Source: Acinetobacter celticus (GTDB lineage: Bacteria; Pseudomonadota; Gammaproteobacteria; Pseudomonadales; Moraxellaceae). From it: 64,000 bases of DNA. Shown here in pieces: positions 16,262 through 26,160 of this stretch. Each line of letters opens with the position of its first letter. The first letter of the stretch is position 1. The notes under the pieces are model-generated. The model was not told the origin of the DNA, searched no databases, and saw only the letters and a list, made by a program, of their open reading frames with translations. The stretch is taken from positions 55,769 to 119,768 of the forward strand of contig NZ_MBDL01000013.1 of NCBI RefSeq assembly GCF_001707755.1, written 5' to 3'. The position numbers and the translations under genes are program-made.

Positions 16262-17707
16262 TTAATCCTCTACAATAACTTCATCTTCAAGATTTAATTT
16301 AACAATACCTTCCGAGTTGGTCATTTTTTGCTGAGTTTGTAAGCGCTTAATCATTTTTTCAAGCACTAAAATTAATTCAGGATATTCAAAGTTCTGTACT
16401 TCATCCATATTCAACAAGAGGTGAAAACCTTTATATTCGTAATCAAACCAGCGCTGATAATCGGCTTTCTTCGATGTATACTTTTCCATCACTTGCCATG
16501 TACGCACTGGGCCTTTAATCCCTTTCAGGTAAATAGGCGCTTTAGGTGCACAAAGATAATCATTTTTTATCAACTGATGTGTATCGTCAGAAATTAAAAT
16601 TTCATCAACTTCAGCTGCACTTTGTAGCCGAGCAGCCAAGTTGGCATCACGACCAACAATGGTATAAGCCATACGATGCGTTGCACCATAGTTACCCACG
16701 TGACAATAACCTGTTGAAATCCCCATGCGAATATGTAATGGAGGATAGCCCATTTTAATCCAGCGTTCACGCAAGAGCTTCATTTGTTGACGCATTACCA
16801 TTGCCATTTCTAAGCAAATTTTGGCATCCTGTTCCACACCTTGGCTATGTGGGTCGCCAAAAAAGATAAGGATTGCATCTCCCATAAACTTATCAACAGT
16901 TGCTTCATACTGTTTAGCAATTTCGGTCATATGACTTAAATAATCATTAAGTAGAAATGCCAAGTCATCTGGAATCAAAGTTTCTGAAAGTTCGGTAAAA
17001 CCTTGAATATCTGAAAAGAAAATGGTGAGTTTTTTACGTTTATATTCAATTTTAGCTTCTGACTCACCTTTCATAATGGACTGCCAAAGTTGCACTGGTG
17101 CATAGCGACTCAGTTGATTGGCGAATTCCATATAGCGGTTCATTTGATCAAAATAATGATCTTTTTTCTTCATTAAAGAATGTGTATGGTTACGCTGATA
17201 GAAGCTACCCACCCCAAAATAGGTAATCAAACAAATAAAACCCAATACAGTTAATTCACTGCTGGTTTGTTCGAAATATTCATGGAAACCAAAGATAAAA
17301 ATGGTGCAAAAATAAAAGACTACAAGGCCAATTAGACAGGCCAATGACACCATAAGGAAGGAAATTTTGTTGCTAATTGCGGTATAAAGCAACACAAAAA
17401 TAGCCAAAAAGGTCAGCACGAGATCTAAATGCATTGCCGACAACATAACAGCAATGACTATCAGATCACCCACGAACATGACGGTTCGCTTGGCTTTCGT
17501 ATTAAAGCGGTAAATCAACCAATGCGACAGCTTGGGTGAAATTAGCAGTACAACAAGTAAAAATACAGGGATATAGATCTGATATTGTGTATCAGGTTGC
17601 GTGTAATGGTAAACAATGATTAACAAAGACAGCATGATATACCCCATCAATCGATGAAAGTATTCAAACTGCTTCGGTTCTTTATTAATCCAATCGTCTA
17701 ATGGCAC
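16262..17707 (-). CDS. Membrane-anchored class III adenylate/guanylate cyclase
   Basis: With the GTG at 17707, which has AAGGAG seven bases upstream, the product has 481 residues. The first 170 or so hold about six membrane helices, recalling the MASE2 sensor of Pseudomonas CyaB. The C-terminal catalytic domain has both metal aspartates: D233 in FFSDIQGFTELS and D277 in DKFMGDAILIFFGD. It also has the GISTGYCHVGNYG and RDANLAARLQ elements. It should make cAMP (or less likely cGMP) at the inner membrane. It is convergent with the isc operon. The signal it senses cannot be read from sequence. Confidence 0.88.
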   Translation of the reverse strand: MPLDDWINKEPKQFEYFHRLMGYIMLSLLIIVYHYTQPDTQYQIYIPVFLLVVLLISPKLSHWLIYRFNTKAKRTVMFVGDLIVIAVMLSAMHLDLVLTFLAIFVLLYTAISNKISFLMVSLACLIGLVVFYFCTIFIFGFHEYFEQTSSELTVLGFICLITYFGVGSFYQRNHTHSLMKKKDHYFDQMNRYMEFANQLSRYAPVQLWQSIMKGESEAKIEYKRKKLTIFFSDIQGFTELSETLIPDDLAFLLNDYLSHMTEIAKQYEATVDKFMGDAILIFFGDPHSQGVEQDAKICLEMAMVMRQQMKLLRERWIKMGYPPLHIRMGISTGYCHVGNYGATHRMAYTIVGRDANLAARLQSAAEVDEILISDDTHQLIKNDYLCAPKAPIYLKGIKGPVRTWQVMEKYTSKKADYQRWFDYEYKGFHLLLNMDEVQNFEYPELILVLEKMIKRLQTQQKMTNSEGIVKLNLEDEVIVED

Positions 17708-17765
17708 ACACTCACTCCTTACAGACAATCACAGCCATATATCCCTCATATGGTCCGTTTAAGGA

Positions 17766-18200
17766 TCAATCCATGCGCCAATCAAACGGCATATTCCCTT
17801 GACCACGAAGCGCCAACATTAGAGTTTGACGCATATGTGCAAGTACATCATTACTATAAGGAACAGCAGGTGTGCCCCAAACTGGTTTTGGCCAAGCTAC
17901 ATCATTTTGGTAACGTACAACATGATGGAAATGCAATTGAGGCACCATGTTGCCTAAAGCGGCAACATTCATTTTATCAGCGCGAAATACACGTGATAAT
18001 TGGCTAGAAAGCCAGCTTGATTCACGTAGGAACTGTTCCTGATCGGCCTGACTTAATTCATATAATTCTGTAATGCCAGGCACACGAGGAATAAGAATAA
18101 GCCACGGAAACTGCATATCATTCATTAAACGACATGTTGACAGTGGAAAGTCGCCTACATAAAACGTATCTTGAGCAAGTTGTGGATGTAAACTAAACAT
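17766..18200 (-). CDS. HIT-like family protein
   Basis: This 144-residue protein has the HIT core at VPQLHFHHVVRYQND (about 87-100). The histidines are H90, H92 and H93 rather than the textbook H-x-H-x-H spacing. From memory this H-x-H-H form is common in one proteobacterial branch annotated as HIT domain, so it need not be inactive. HIT enzymes hydrolyse or transfer nucleotides, but no substrate can be given. It lies just upstream of the cyclase gene in the same direction (58 bases) and may be cotranscribed with it. Confidence 0.8.
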   Translation of the reverse strand: MFSLHPQLAQDTFYVGDFPLSTCRLMNDMQFPWLILIPRVPGITELYELSQADQEQFLRESSWLSSQLSRVFRADKMNVAALGNMVPQLHFHHVVRYQNDVAWPKPVWGTPAVPYSNDVLAHMRQTLMLALRGQGNMPFDWRMD

Positions 18201-18415
18201 ATCTTTATTAATGATGTAAAATTAGAATGATGGCTAATACTACCACATACTAATGGGCGTGAATATTATCCACGCTGTGTTTGAACACAAATAACACCTA
18301 TTTATATTGATCTACATCACAATTTAAATCTAATAAGATTAACCCAATAAATCAATTACTTATTTAAAAAATAATTCATCTCATATTCATCCTTATCAGA
18401 ATAAGCTTATAAAAC

Positions 18416-21400
18416 CTATGTCCTATGCAATTCCTTCAACAAACTATCTAACAAATCATTTAAAAATTGAATGCGTTTATCATAATCTTCCAACATCACC
18501 ATGACTTTTAAACGCTGTCCACCTTCCATTCTGAAGAAAGTTGGATGTTGTTGCATCATCTGAATAATACTGATCGCCTGCACAGGGGTATCGGGTGAAA
18601 ATTCAACATGTCCACCATTGCTATTGATGTCAATTTTAGTAATGCCCAATTGCTCTGCTTTTAAACGAACTTGATGAACTGCAAATAGTTGTTTGACTGG
18701 CTGAGGTGGGATACCAAAACGGTCTATTAGTTCCATTCGGATATTATCTAACTTTTCTGTGGTGTCTGTATTACTAATACGTTTATAGAAAAGTAGGCGT
18801 TGATGTACATCCCCTAAATAGTCATCGGGGATTAATGCAGGCATATGTAAAGTAATTTCTGCAGTCAATGAAAGTGGTGCATCAAAATTAGGGGCTTTGC
18901 CTTTTTGAATGGCTTTGGTGGCCTTTTCTAACATTTCCATATACAGGCTATAGCCAATGGTTTGCATAGAACCACTTTGCTGCTCACCCAATAGTTCGCC
19001 CGCACCACGAATTTCTAAGTCTTCGGTCGCTAACATAAAACCTGCACCTAAATTAGATGCACGTTGAATGGCGTCTAAACGCTTTTCTGCATCGCCTTTA
19101 AGACCTTTCATTGAGGGCACTAACAAATAAGCATAAGCCTGATGGTGTGAGCGTCCCACACGTCCACGCAGTTGATGTAACTGTGCCAAGCCTAATTTGT
19201 CGGCACGTTCAATTAAAATGGTATTGGCATTCGGTACATCAATCCCTGTTTCAATAATAGTCGAACACACCAATACGTTATATTCTTTATGATAAAACTG
19301 CTGCATGACCTGTTCTAATTCACGTTCACGCATTTGACCATGAGCCACTGCTACACGTGCTTCGGGAACAAGTTGGCGGAGATTTTCAGCCGTGCGTTCA
19401 ATAGTATCAACTTCATTATGCAGAAAATACACCTGACCGCCACGAAGTAATTCACGTAAAATTGCTTCTTTAATCGAATCTTCGGTTTGCTCTTGCACAA
19501 AGGTTTTAACAGCTAAACGACGTGCTGGCGGTGTGGCAATAATAGATAAATCACGCATACCACTAAAAGCCATATTTAAGGTTCGTGGAATTGGCGTTGC
19601 GGTTAAGGTCAGCATATCGACATCTGCACGCATGGCCTTAATACGTTCTTTATCGCGCACACCAAAACGGTGTTCTTCATCTACAATCATCAAGCCCAAG
19701 TTTTTAAACTGTACATTTTCTTGTAGAATTTTATGGGTTCCAATCACAATATCAACTTTGGCATCAGCCAAATCTTCAATGGTTTTGGTATGTGCTTTAG
19801 ATGAACCAAAACGAGAGAGCACTTCTATTCGTACAGGCCAATCCGCAAAACGGTCTTTGAAGGATTCATAATGTTGCTGTGCCAAAAGTGTCGTTGGTAC
19901 AAGCACTGCTACCTGCTTATTGTTTTGCACCGCAACAAAAGCCGCGCGCATGGCAACTTCTGTTTTACCAAAGCCAACATCACCACAAACCAAACGATCC
20001 ATCGGTTTGGCTTGTTGCATATCAGATAAAACAGCTTCAATGGCATTGGCTTGATCGAGGGTTTCTTCGTAGGCAAAACCACTAGAAAATTGCATATACA
20101 AACTGTGGTCTAGCTCAAAACCAAAACCCGGTTTTGCTTGACGGCGTGCCTGAAGATGCAACAATTCTGCTGCCACATCATGAATTTGTTCTAATGCTTT
20201 ACGTTTAGCTTTATTCCATGCATCTGTGCCTAACTTATGCAAGGGTGCTAAATCAGGGTCGCCACCGCTATAACGACTAATTAAGTGCAAATTGGTGACG
20301 GGCACATAAACTTTAGCAGCATCGGCATAATCTAACTGCAAAAACTCATGGTCTTGATCATCAATGCTTAAGGTCACTAAACCTGCATAACGACCAACCC
20401 CATAGTCGATATGTACCACTGGCGCACCCAAATTCAGTTCGGTCAAACTGCGAATGAGAAACTCTTCAGAAACTTCCTGTTGGCGCTTACGACGACGTTG
20501 TACAACACGGTGTTCATACAACTGATTTTCAGAAATCACTGTAATCTTATTGTTCAGCAACAAACCACGTTCTAAAGGCGCATTGGTAATAGCAATAGCA
20601 TGCAATGATTGAATAAATTCATCAAAACTAGCCACATAAGGAATATCACCCAATGATGGACGCAACGCATCTTTTAACGTTTCACGGCGTCCTGCACTTT
20701 CTGCAACCAATAAAACTGGATGATTAATCTGATCAATATAGTTTTTAACTTCAGTAAACGGTTTTTCGCGTTTAGGGTCTACAGGCAAACGCGGAGGCAA
20801 TTCAGACTGAATATTCAAGACACCCGCTTTTTCTTCAAAGCGGTCTTGTGATGCAATAATTCGACCAAAATGATTCAGCTGTTCAAGGACTTGACTCGGT
20901 TGCATAAACAGCTGTTCGGGAGGCAAAATAGGCTGATCAATATTATGCCTGCGGTCTTCATATCTACGGACAGCTTCCTTCCAATACTGCGTCAAACCGT
21001 CATCCACCAGCTTATCTGTAATGACAATGCCATTCTTTGGTAAGTACGCCATTAGTGTGCTTTGGCTTTGCATTGCCTCTGCACTAAAGAATAACGGTAA
21101 ATAAAACTCAATTCCTGGCGAAGCAATACCTTCTAAAACATCTTGATAGATTGGGTTTTTCTTCGGGTTTGCTGTAGGGAAAAAATCTGCGTAACGGTCA
21201 CGAAAGACCGAACGTGCCTCTTTTAAAGGGAATTCTTTTGCAGGCAAAACCGTAAAATTTTGCAATGCTTCTGTTGTACGCTGTGTTTCTGGGTCGAAAA
21301 ATTTTAGGCTATCAACCTCATCATCAAATAAATCAATACGGATAGGCGCCACTTGACCTGACGCATAAATATCCATAATGCTACCGCGGACGGCAAATTC

Positions 21401-21880
21401 ACCATGATCATACACAGTGTCAACCAAATAATAGCCCGCTTGGATTAACCTGAGTTTTTGTTGTTCTAAGTCAATTTTTTGACTTACACGAATATCGAAA
21501 TGTTCGCCCAATACCCAAGAGGCTGGCGCAATACGCTGTGCTAAAGTCGAGGCAGAAAGTAGGAGCACGCCCTGTGTGGGCATATTCGATAGAATAGCTA
21601 AACGTTCTGACACAATATCTTGATGTGGCGAAAGGCGGTCATAAGGTAAAATTTCCCAGTCGGGAAAAATTGTCGGTTTGATGCCGTAAAATTCCAGTTC
21701 GCTTTCCAACTGCCCCAAATGCTGACTATTACTCGCGACAATAATAAACAGTTGCTTACTTTGTGCGACTATTTCTTTAAATAGCAACCCTGTGGCTGAA
21801 CCTTGCAGGTTGCCAATCCAGCGTTTTTCACCCGCTTTAAGTTGCTTTAAATTGAGTTGGGAAATTTCTTGTTGGAACAT
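18416..21880 (-). CDS. mfd: Transcription-repair coupling factor Mfd
   Basis: This is a translocase of about 1,154 residues that pushes stalled RNA polymerase off DNA and recruits UvrA. From the N-terminus: a UvrB-like module, the RNA-polymerase-interacting domain (GAPVVHIDYGVGRYAGLV), a RecG-like motor with Walker A GDVGFGKTEVAMRAA and the DEEH box in MIVDEEHRFGV, then the TRG motif region and the C-terminal UvrA-blocking domain (LPAL-type start). I take the ATG at 21880 (MFQQEISQL); the frame is open a little further to a TTG with no ribosome site. The length is close to E. coli Mfd (1,148). Confidence 0.96.
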   Translation of the reverse strand: MFQQEISQLNLKQLKAGEKRWIGNLQGSATGLLFKEIVAQSKQLFIIVASNSQHLGQLESELEFYGIKPTIFPDWEILPYDRLSPHQDIVSERLAILSNMPTQGVLLLSASTLAQRIAPASWVLGEHFDIRVSQKIDLEQQKLRLIQAGYYLVDTVYDHGEFAVRGSIMDIYASGQVAPIRIDLFDDEVDSLKFFDPETQRTTEALQNFTVLPAKEFPLKEARSVFRDRYADFFPTANPKKNPIYQDVLEGIASPGIEFYLPLFFSAEAMQSQSTLMAYLPKNGIVITDKLVDDGLTQYWKEAVRRYEDRRHNIDQPILPPEQLFMQPSQVLEQLNHFGRIIASQDRFEEKAGVLNIQSELPPRLPVDPKREKPFTEVKNYIDQINHPVLLVAESAGRRETLKDALRPSLGDIPYVASFDEFIQSLHAIAITNAPLERGLLLNNKITVISENQLYEHRVVQRRRKRQQEVSEEFLIRSLTELNLGAPVVHIDYGVGRYAGLVTLSIDDQDHEFLQLDYADAAKVYVPVTNLHLISRYSGGDPDLAPLHKLGTDAWNKAKRKALEQIHDVAAELLHLQARRQAKPGFGFELDHSLYMQFSSGFAYEETLDQANAIEAVLSDMQQAKPMDRLVCGDVGFGKTEVAMRAAFVAVQNNKQVAVLVPTTLLAQQHYESFKDRFADWPVRIEVLSRFGSSKAHTKTIEDLADAKVDIVIGTHKILQENVQFKNLGLMIVDEEHRFGVRDKERIKAMRADVDMLTLTATPIPRTLNMAFSGMRDLSIIATPPARRLAVKTFVQEQTEDSIKEAILRELLRGGQVYFLHNEVDTIERTAENLRQLVPEARVAVAHGQMRERELEQVMQQFYHKEYNVLVCSTIIETGIDVPNANTILIERADKLGLAQLHQLRGRVGRSHHQAYAYLLVPSMKGLKGDAEKRLDAIQRASNLGAGFMLATEDLEIRGAGELLGEQQSGSMQTIGYSLYMEMLEKATKAIQKGKAPNFDAPLSLTAEITLHMPALIPDDYLGDVHQRLLFYKRISNTDTTEKLDNIRMELIDRFGIPPQPVKQLFAVHQVRLKAEQLGITKIDINSNGGHVEFSPDTPVQAISIIQMMQQHPTFFRMEGGQRLKVMVMLEDYDKRIQFLNDLLDSLLKELHRT

Positions 21881-22004
21881 GTATATAGCTTTAGCATCTA
21901 AACAACATGCCAATCATTTTAGCACGTTGTTTTTGCCCCTTTTGCTATTTTTAGCAAGTAGATGAAGATTTACATAGATTTATATTCATCATGTCAAAAT
22001 ACAG

Positions 22005-22364
22005 TTATTTTCGTACACGCTGAAAATTTCGATAATAGTCTGTCAGTATTTTTATCAGTTGCTTGAATTCTAGTAAATTTTCTTCAGTATTACCTAAATG
22101 TGCAATAAAACGTTGATTCGCAATTTCTAAATCAATTTTTTCATTAATGATAATTGCAACGTCATATAACTTGCTTAAATCATTAAATGAGCTGAGACGT
22201 CTATTAGACAAATACTCTAAACGTGCAGACAATGCATCATTCAAGATTATTCCACCCACAATAAAACCTTGTTCATCGGTATATAGCATCTGATATTGCT
22301 CTTTATACAGATCTTCTGGTGTGGGTTTTTTACCTTTAAACAAGGCCGTAATTTTATTCAACAT
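22005..22364 (-). CDS. Hypothetical protein, 119 residues
   Basis: I do not recognise this protein. It is soluble and mostly helical, with a Lys-rich start (MLNKITALFKGKKPTPEDLY) and a middle segment MLYTDEQGFIVGGIILNDA. No cysteine, signal peptide or catalytic motif is visible. Codon use is like that of the neighbours, and the frame is clean with an ATG start but no obvious Shine-Dalgarno sequence. It lies upstream of mfd in the same direction, with about 120 bases between them. Confidence 0.6.
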   Translation of the reverse strand: MLNKITALFKGKKPTPEDLYKEQYQMLYTDEQGFIVGGIILNDALSARLEYLSNRRLSSFNDLSKLYDVAIIINEKIDLEIANQRFIAHLGNTEENLLEFKQLIKILTDYYRNFQRVRK

Positions 22365-22679
22365 AATCGTCTAGCTTTTGAGGTACTGATGCTTATTCTA
22401 AAACAGATTGTTTATACCTGATAAATTCGATGGACAATAAAAATCTCAATCATCATTTTTTGTACAGAAACATCTTTTCCCAAAATGTTCCAAACGTTCA
22501 ATCTGCTCATTGAATTTGGCTTTTTTATTTTCTTTAAAAAATCATCTTTTTTAAATCACCTAAAAACCAACTAAGCCACAGCCCCTACAATTTAAAGGCT
22601 TTTACCACAATAGTTTTAGGCATATCCACAATTTTTTGCTACCATCTGTTTTTTAAAATGATTGCGATTTTTACTGCAT

Positions 22680-23762
22680 ATGACTTCATCTTATCAACAA
22701 CAACTTGATGCCAAAGTTGAACGTATTACAGCTCAATTTTCTGAATACAACATGCCAGCCCTCAATGTATTTGCATCGCCGGAAAACCATTTCCGTATGC
22801 GTGCAGAATTTCGTATTTGGCATACTGAAGATGATATGTTTTATGCAATGTTTGAACGTGATGAAAATCAGCAAAAACAAGTCATTCGTATCGATGAATT
22901 TCCAATTGCAGATCAAAGCATTAATACTTTAATGCCCAAACTATTGCACGCACTAAAAGCCAATCCAATTTTATCTACACGCTTATTTGAAGTGCATTTT
23001 CTAGCAACCTTAAAAGGTGAAATGCTTGTTTCACTGGTTTACCGTAATGCACTCACCGCAGAATGGGAAGTTGCGGCCAAAACGTTATCAGAACAGTTAG
23101 ATATTAAAATATTTGGTCGTAGTCGTGGTCAAAAAGTCATTTTAACTGACGACTATGTTGTCGAAGAACTACAAGTATTTGACCGTACCTACCAGTACAA
23201 ACAAATTGAAAGTAGTTTTACCCAACCCAATGCCCAAGTTTGCCAAAAAATGTTGGAATGGGCTTGTAATGTCGCGCAGCATTCAGATCAAGACTTACTT
23301 GAACTTTACTGTGGTAATGGCAATTTCACCTTACCTCTATCTACCCGTTTTAAGCGTGTTTTGGCAACCGAACTGGCCAAGTCTTCCGTTTATGCAGCAC
23401 AATGGAATATTGAAAAAAATAATATTGATAATATTCAAGTGGCGCGCTTGTCTGCTGAAGAATTTACTCAAGCCTATAATGGCGAACGTGAATTCCGTCG
23501 CCTACAAGAAGCAGGTATTGATATTACGAGCTACAGTTTTGATACGGTATTTGTTGACCCACCACGTGCGGGTATTGACGATGAAACATTAAAACTTTTA
23601 CAGCGCTTTGAACGTATTATTTATATTTCATGTAACCCAGATACTTTACATGACAACTTAAAAATATTGAGTAAAACGCATAAAATTACTCAATTCGCAT
23701 TATTTGACCAATTCCCTTATACCCACCATGTTGAATCCGGTATTTTATTGGAAAAAATTTAA
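22680..23762 (+). CDS. trmA: tRNA (uracil-5-)-methyltransferase TrmA
   Basis: This 360-residue enzyme makes 5-methyluridine at position 54 of tRNA (and the tmRNA equivalent) from S-adenosylmethionine. The SAM site [15 protein letters not shown], the DPPRAGI loop, the nucleophile cysteine in YISCNPDTL and the catalytic Glu in HHVESGILL are all present. I use ATG 22680 (MTSSYQQQL); an upstream in-frame codon would add six residues with no support. The length is typical. It is probably a single-gene unit with a terminator just after it. Confidence 0.95.
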   Translation: MTSSYQQQLDAKVERITAQFSEYNMPALNVFASPENHFRMRAEFRIWHTEDDMFYAMFERDENQQKQVIRIDEFPIADQSINTLMPKLLHALKANPILSTRLFEVHFLATLKGEMLVSLVYRNALTAEWEVAAKTLSEQLDIKIFGRSRGQKVILTDDYVVEELQVFDRTYQYKQIESSFTQPNAQVCQKMLEWACNVAQHSDQDLLELYCGNGNFTLPLSTRFKRVLATELAKSSVYAAQWNIEKNNIDNIQVARLSAEEFTQAYNGEREFRRLQEAGIDITSYSFDTVFVDPPRAGIDDETLKLLQRFERIIYISCNPDTLHDNLKILSKTHKITQFALFDQFPYTHHVESGILLEKI

Positions 23763-23791
23763 ACAAATTGTTTCTTTTCATATGTTTAACA

Positions 23792-23822
23792 TAAAAAGAG
23801 TTTCCCTAGAACTCTTTTTATA
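23792..23822 (+). terminator. Terminator after trmA
   Basis: Eleven-base arms of the AAAAAGAGTTT type flank a 6-base loop and end in a T run. The structure starts 30 bases after the trmA stop. Confidence 0.85.
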
Positions 23823-24004
23823 TTCCCAATGAAATGAGCAACTTAAAACTTTACAATATCTATTTATCTAATTATTTCACTTATTATTCGCTATATAATC
23901 GGAAAAATTACAGTTTGATTGATGCTTTTATCTCTTAGGTAGGCTTGCTTTATTTATTAGTTTGGTTATATTTCATCCTATGTTAGGTTGCAGATGAAGG
24001 CTCT

Positions 24005-24229
24005 ATGAGTTTTTGGCAAAAACTGTTTTCAAATGAACAGGAAAACGAGCATAAGAACCAAATTGCTTGTGTTGAAAATGACTACTCTTGTAAAACCAAT
24101 GAGCAACTCCTTCAAGCGCTTGAGAAAGCAATAGATGAAGATGTGATTATTGGTATTAAAAAGGTTTTAGCATCTCGAGGTTATAGCCGCAAAGAGTTAA
24201 ATGAACTTCAGCATCTACCATTTCAATAG
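24005..24229 (+). CDS. Small hypothetical protein, 74 residues
   Basis: I do not recognise this family. The product starts MSFWQKLFSN and is soluble, acidic and helical. It ends with a segment VLASRGYSRKELNELQHLP that looks like a small helical hairpin. GAAGG stands well placed before the ATG, and a strong terminator follows within 20 bases, so it is very probably a real single-gene unit. No secretion signal or metal motif is seen. Confidence 0.6.
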   Translation: MSFWQKLFSNEQENEHKNQIACVENDYSCKTNEQLLQALEKAIDEDVIIGIKKVLASRGYSRKELNELQHLPFQ

Positions 24230-24246
24230 TAGAATCTGATCTCTCT

Positions 24247-24282
24247 AAAAAAGGCATTTAGTGTACTAAGTGCCTTTTTTAT
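24247..24282 (+). terminator. Terminator after the 74-residue gene
   Basis: A long stem of about 14 base pairs (one mismatch) with a small loop and a run of T follows the small gene. Confidence 0.85.
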
Positions 24283-24512
24283 TGTCTCAAAAAAGAAGTT
24301 TGACAACCTTTCTTTTCCCGTTTATTTGCTAGAGGAGAAAATTTCAATAGCAGAAGCAGGACAACTAAAACCTTAGCTTCATACGCTTATTGCTTACTAT
24401 TTTCAGCTTAAATTCATGTAATGGTCGTTTACCCAAATAAGTCGATTAATTCACAGAAAAGAAGTACACTCATCTTTAAAATACATTTGTAACTTTATTG
24501 GTAAACGTAGAC

Positions 24513-25049
24513 ATGCAACAGCAGAGACCACGGATTCCTTTAGGGGCACATTTAATCATTAAGCATTTTGGTTATACCCACCATGGAATTTATGCAGGAC
24601 GAGGCCGAGTAATTCACTACTCTGGATTTGCTCATCTTTTCAAAAAACACCCAATTGAAATCACCTCTTTAGAACGTTTTTGTCTGGGTAAAAAAGTTAA
24701 AATCCAACATTATTCTTCGCCTAAGTTTAGAGGGCGTAAAGTGGTTCGTCGTATGCGCTCACGTATGCATGAAAATAACTATCACTTAATTATTAACAAT
24801 TGTGAACATTTATGTACATGGGCAATTACAGGCATTGAAAGTAGCCCACAGGTCGTGCGTATGATGAATCGACTGACCACCATTGGCTACGTCAGCTCAA
24901 TCATGAGTTATATGAGTAGCATGATGTTGACGGTTACGACCACCTGCTTTGCTCTGGCGTTTTATATTAAAAAGAAACTTCGAGAAAAAGCGAAAATGAA
25001 TTTACGAATCTATTCGTATGTCAAAGAACAAGAGCATAAAGACTCTTAA
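24513..25049 (+). CDS. LRAT-like (NlpC/P60 superfamily) acyltransferase with C-terminal membrane helix
   Basis: This 178-residue protein has the lecithin retinol acyltransferase fold. The catalytic-type residues are H24 (YTHHGIYAG), H35 (VIHYSG) and C97 in the NNCEHLCTWA motif. A hydrophobic helix near 133-155 could anchor it to the membrane. Eukaryotic relatives transfer acyl chains from phospholipids or cut them; the bacterial substrate is unknown. I use ATG 24513; a TTG five codons earlier is possible and neither has a strong ribosome site. It converges on the bestrophin-like gene with a shared terminator between them. Confidence 0.8.
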   Translation: MQQQRPRIPLGAHLIIKHFGYTHHGIYAGRGRVIHYSGFAHLFKKHPIEITSLERFCLGKKVKIQHYSSPKFRGRKVVRRMRSRMHENNYHLIINNCEHLCTWAITGIESSPQVVRMMNRLTTIGYVSSIMSYMSSMMLTVTTTCFALAFYIKKKLREKAKMNLRIYSYVKEQEHKDS

Positions 25050-25068
25050 GCCATTTTATCAATCACCC

Positions 25069-25099
25069 AAAAAAGGGACTCTATAAAAGTCCCTTTTAA
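25069..25099. terminator. Bidirectional terminator between the LRAT-like and bestrophin-like genes
   Basis: Ten-base arms (AAAAGGGACT type, 25071-25080 with its complement ending at 25097) have A runs before and T runs after. It serves both converging genes. Confidence 0.85.
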
Positions 25100-25131
25100 A
25101 TAAGTGTAAATGACTTAAGTACAGTTCAGCA

Positions 25132-26049
25132 TTACATCAAATTGCCTTTATGTGCACTAATTATAGGAGGTAATGTCATCCCTAAAGAACTGAGCATTTC
25201 TCGCTCAATATTGCGTACAATTGAGTCTAAAGCCAAGTCATTTTCCTGTACACCAAAAGGCTCTTCAAGTTCCGCACTTAAAGCATCTAGACCCAAAAAC
25301 AAATACGCAATTAAGGCCACAATAACAGGTGTCCAAACACCCAAGCTAGATTCAAGGCTAAAAGGCAGAATCAAGCAAAATGAATACACGGCGCGATGTA
25401 ACAGCACCGAATATGAAAATGGCAGTGGTGTCGACGAAATACGATCGCAACCCGCATGTATATTCCCCAATGCAACGGTATGCTTGGTTAAGGCACTGTA
25501 AATAATATCAGTCACTTCACCACGTTTATAAAGGCCTGCTAAATCCTTTTGTATTATTTCTAGCAGATATTGTGGCGGGTTCATATGACTATACAAAATA
25601 GCCCATTGCGGTTCTGTTAACTGTACATGAACCTGATAATCTTCAAAATCATAGGTTTTTTTACGTAAGCGATCTCGCAATAGATGGGTAAATAACATCA
25701 CACGATACATCATCACTTGTCGTACCATGTCATCTAATACATGCGTATCACGTATGATATGGCGTGTATTGGCAATTAATGCGCCCCATAACTTACGCCC
25801 TTCCCACCAGCGGTCATAACATGCTGTGTTTCTAAAGCTTAGGAAGATAGATAAAATCACGCCAAAAATGGTAAATCCAATGGCTGGCACTTCTGGCATA
25901 GACACATAATGACGGGCAGCCATATAAACCAAGACCGCGGAAATAAACACCACAAACATTAAGGCAAGAAAAACTTTAGGCAAAATTGTACCGTGCCATG
26001 CAAACAGCAATTTAAAACTATTGGTTTTATCTCGAATAATCACAGTCAT
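25132..26049 (-). CDS. Bestrophin-family anion channel-like membrane protein
   Basis: This is a protein of about 305 residues of the bestrophin (UPF0187) family. Key parts are the start MTVIIRDKTNSFKLLFAWHG, the conserved SFRNTACYDRWWEGRKLWG segment after the second helix, and the C-terminal LEEPFGVQENDLALD motif. Family members form pentameric ion channels in the inner membrane; bacterial ones often carry cations. The frame stays open to an ATG at 26067, but that codon lies in the T-tail of the glnS terminator, so I prefer 26049, which fits the family start. Its ribosome site is very close to the ATG. Confidence 0.88.
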   Translation of the reverse strand: MTVIIRDKTNSFKLLFAWHGTILPKVFLALMFVVFISAVLVYMAARHYVSMPEVPAIGFTIFGVILSIFLSFRNTACYDRWWEGRKLWGALIANTRHIIRDTHVLDDMVRQVMMYRVMLFTHLLRDRLRKKTYDFEDYQVHVQLTEPQWAILYSHMNPPQYLLEIIQKDLAGLYKRGEVTDIIYSALTKHTVALGNIHAGCDRISSTPLPFSYSVLLHRAVYSFCLILPFSLESSLGVWTPVIVALIAYLFLGLDALSAELEEPFGVQENDLALDSIVRNIEREMLSSLGMTLPPIISAHKGNLM

Positions 26050-26065
26050 TCCTTTATTGATCTGC

Positions 26066-26096
26066 ATAAAAAAGCCCAACCGAAGTTGAGCTTTTA
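26066..26096 (-). terminator. Terminator after glnS
   Basis: An AGCTCAAC/GTTGGGCT stem closed by a TTCG tetraloop is followed on the minus strand by six T residues. The tail runs into the alternative start region of the bestrophin-like gene. Confidence 0.85.
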
Positions 26097-26160
26097 TGGC
26101 CTATTTCAGCATAACAATCTTGGTTTTACTTGCCAATGTTTTGCTGAATCGGATTGGCAA

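Noticed and set aside
24005..25049. The small 74-residue gene and the LRAT-like gene as a toxin-antitoxin or defence pair
   Set aside because: A strong terminator and about 230 bases separate them, and neither carries a toxin or antitoxin motif.
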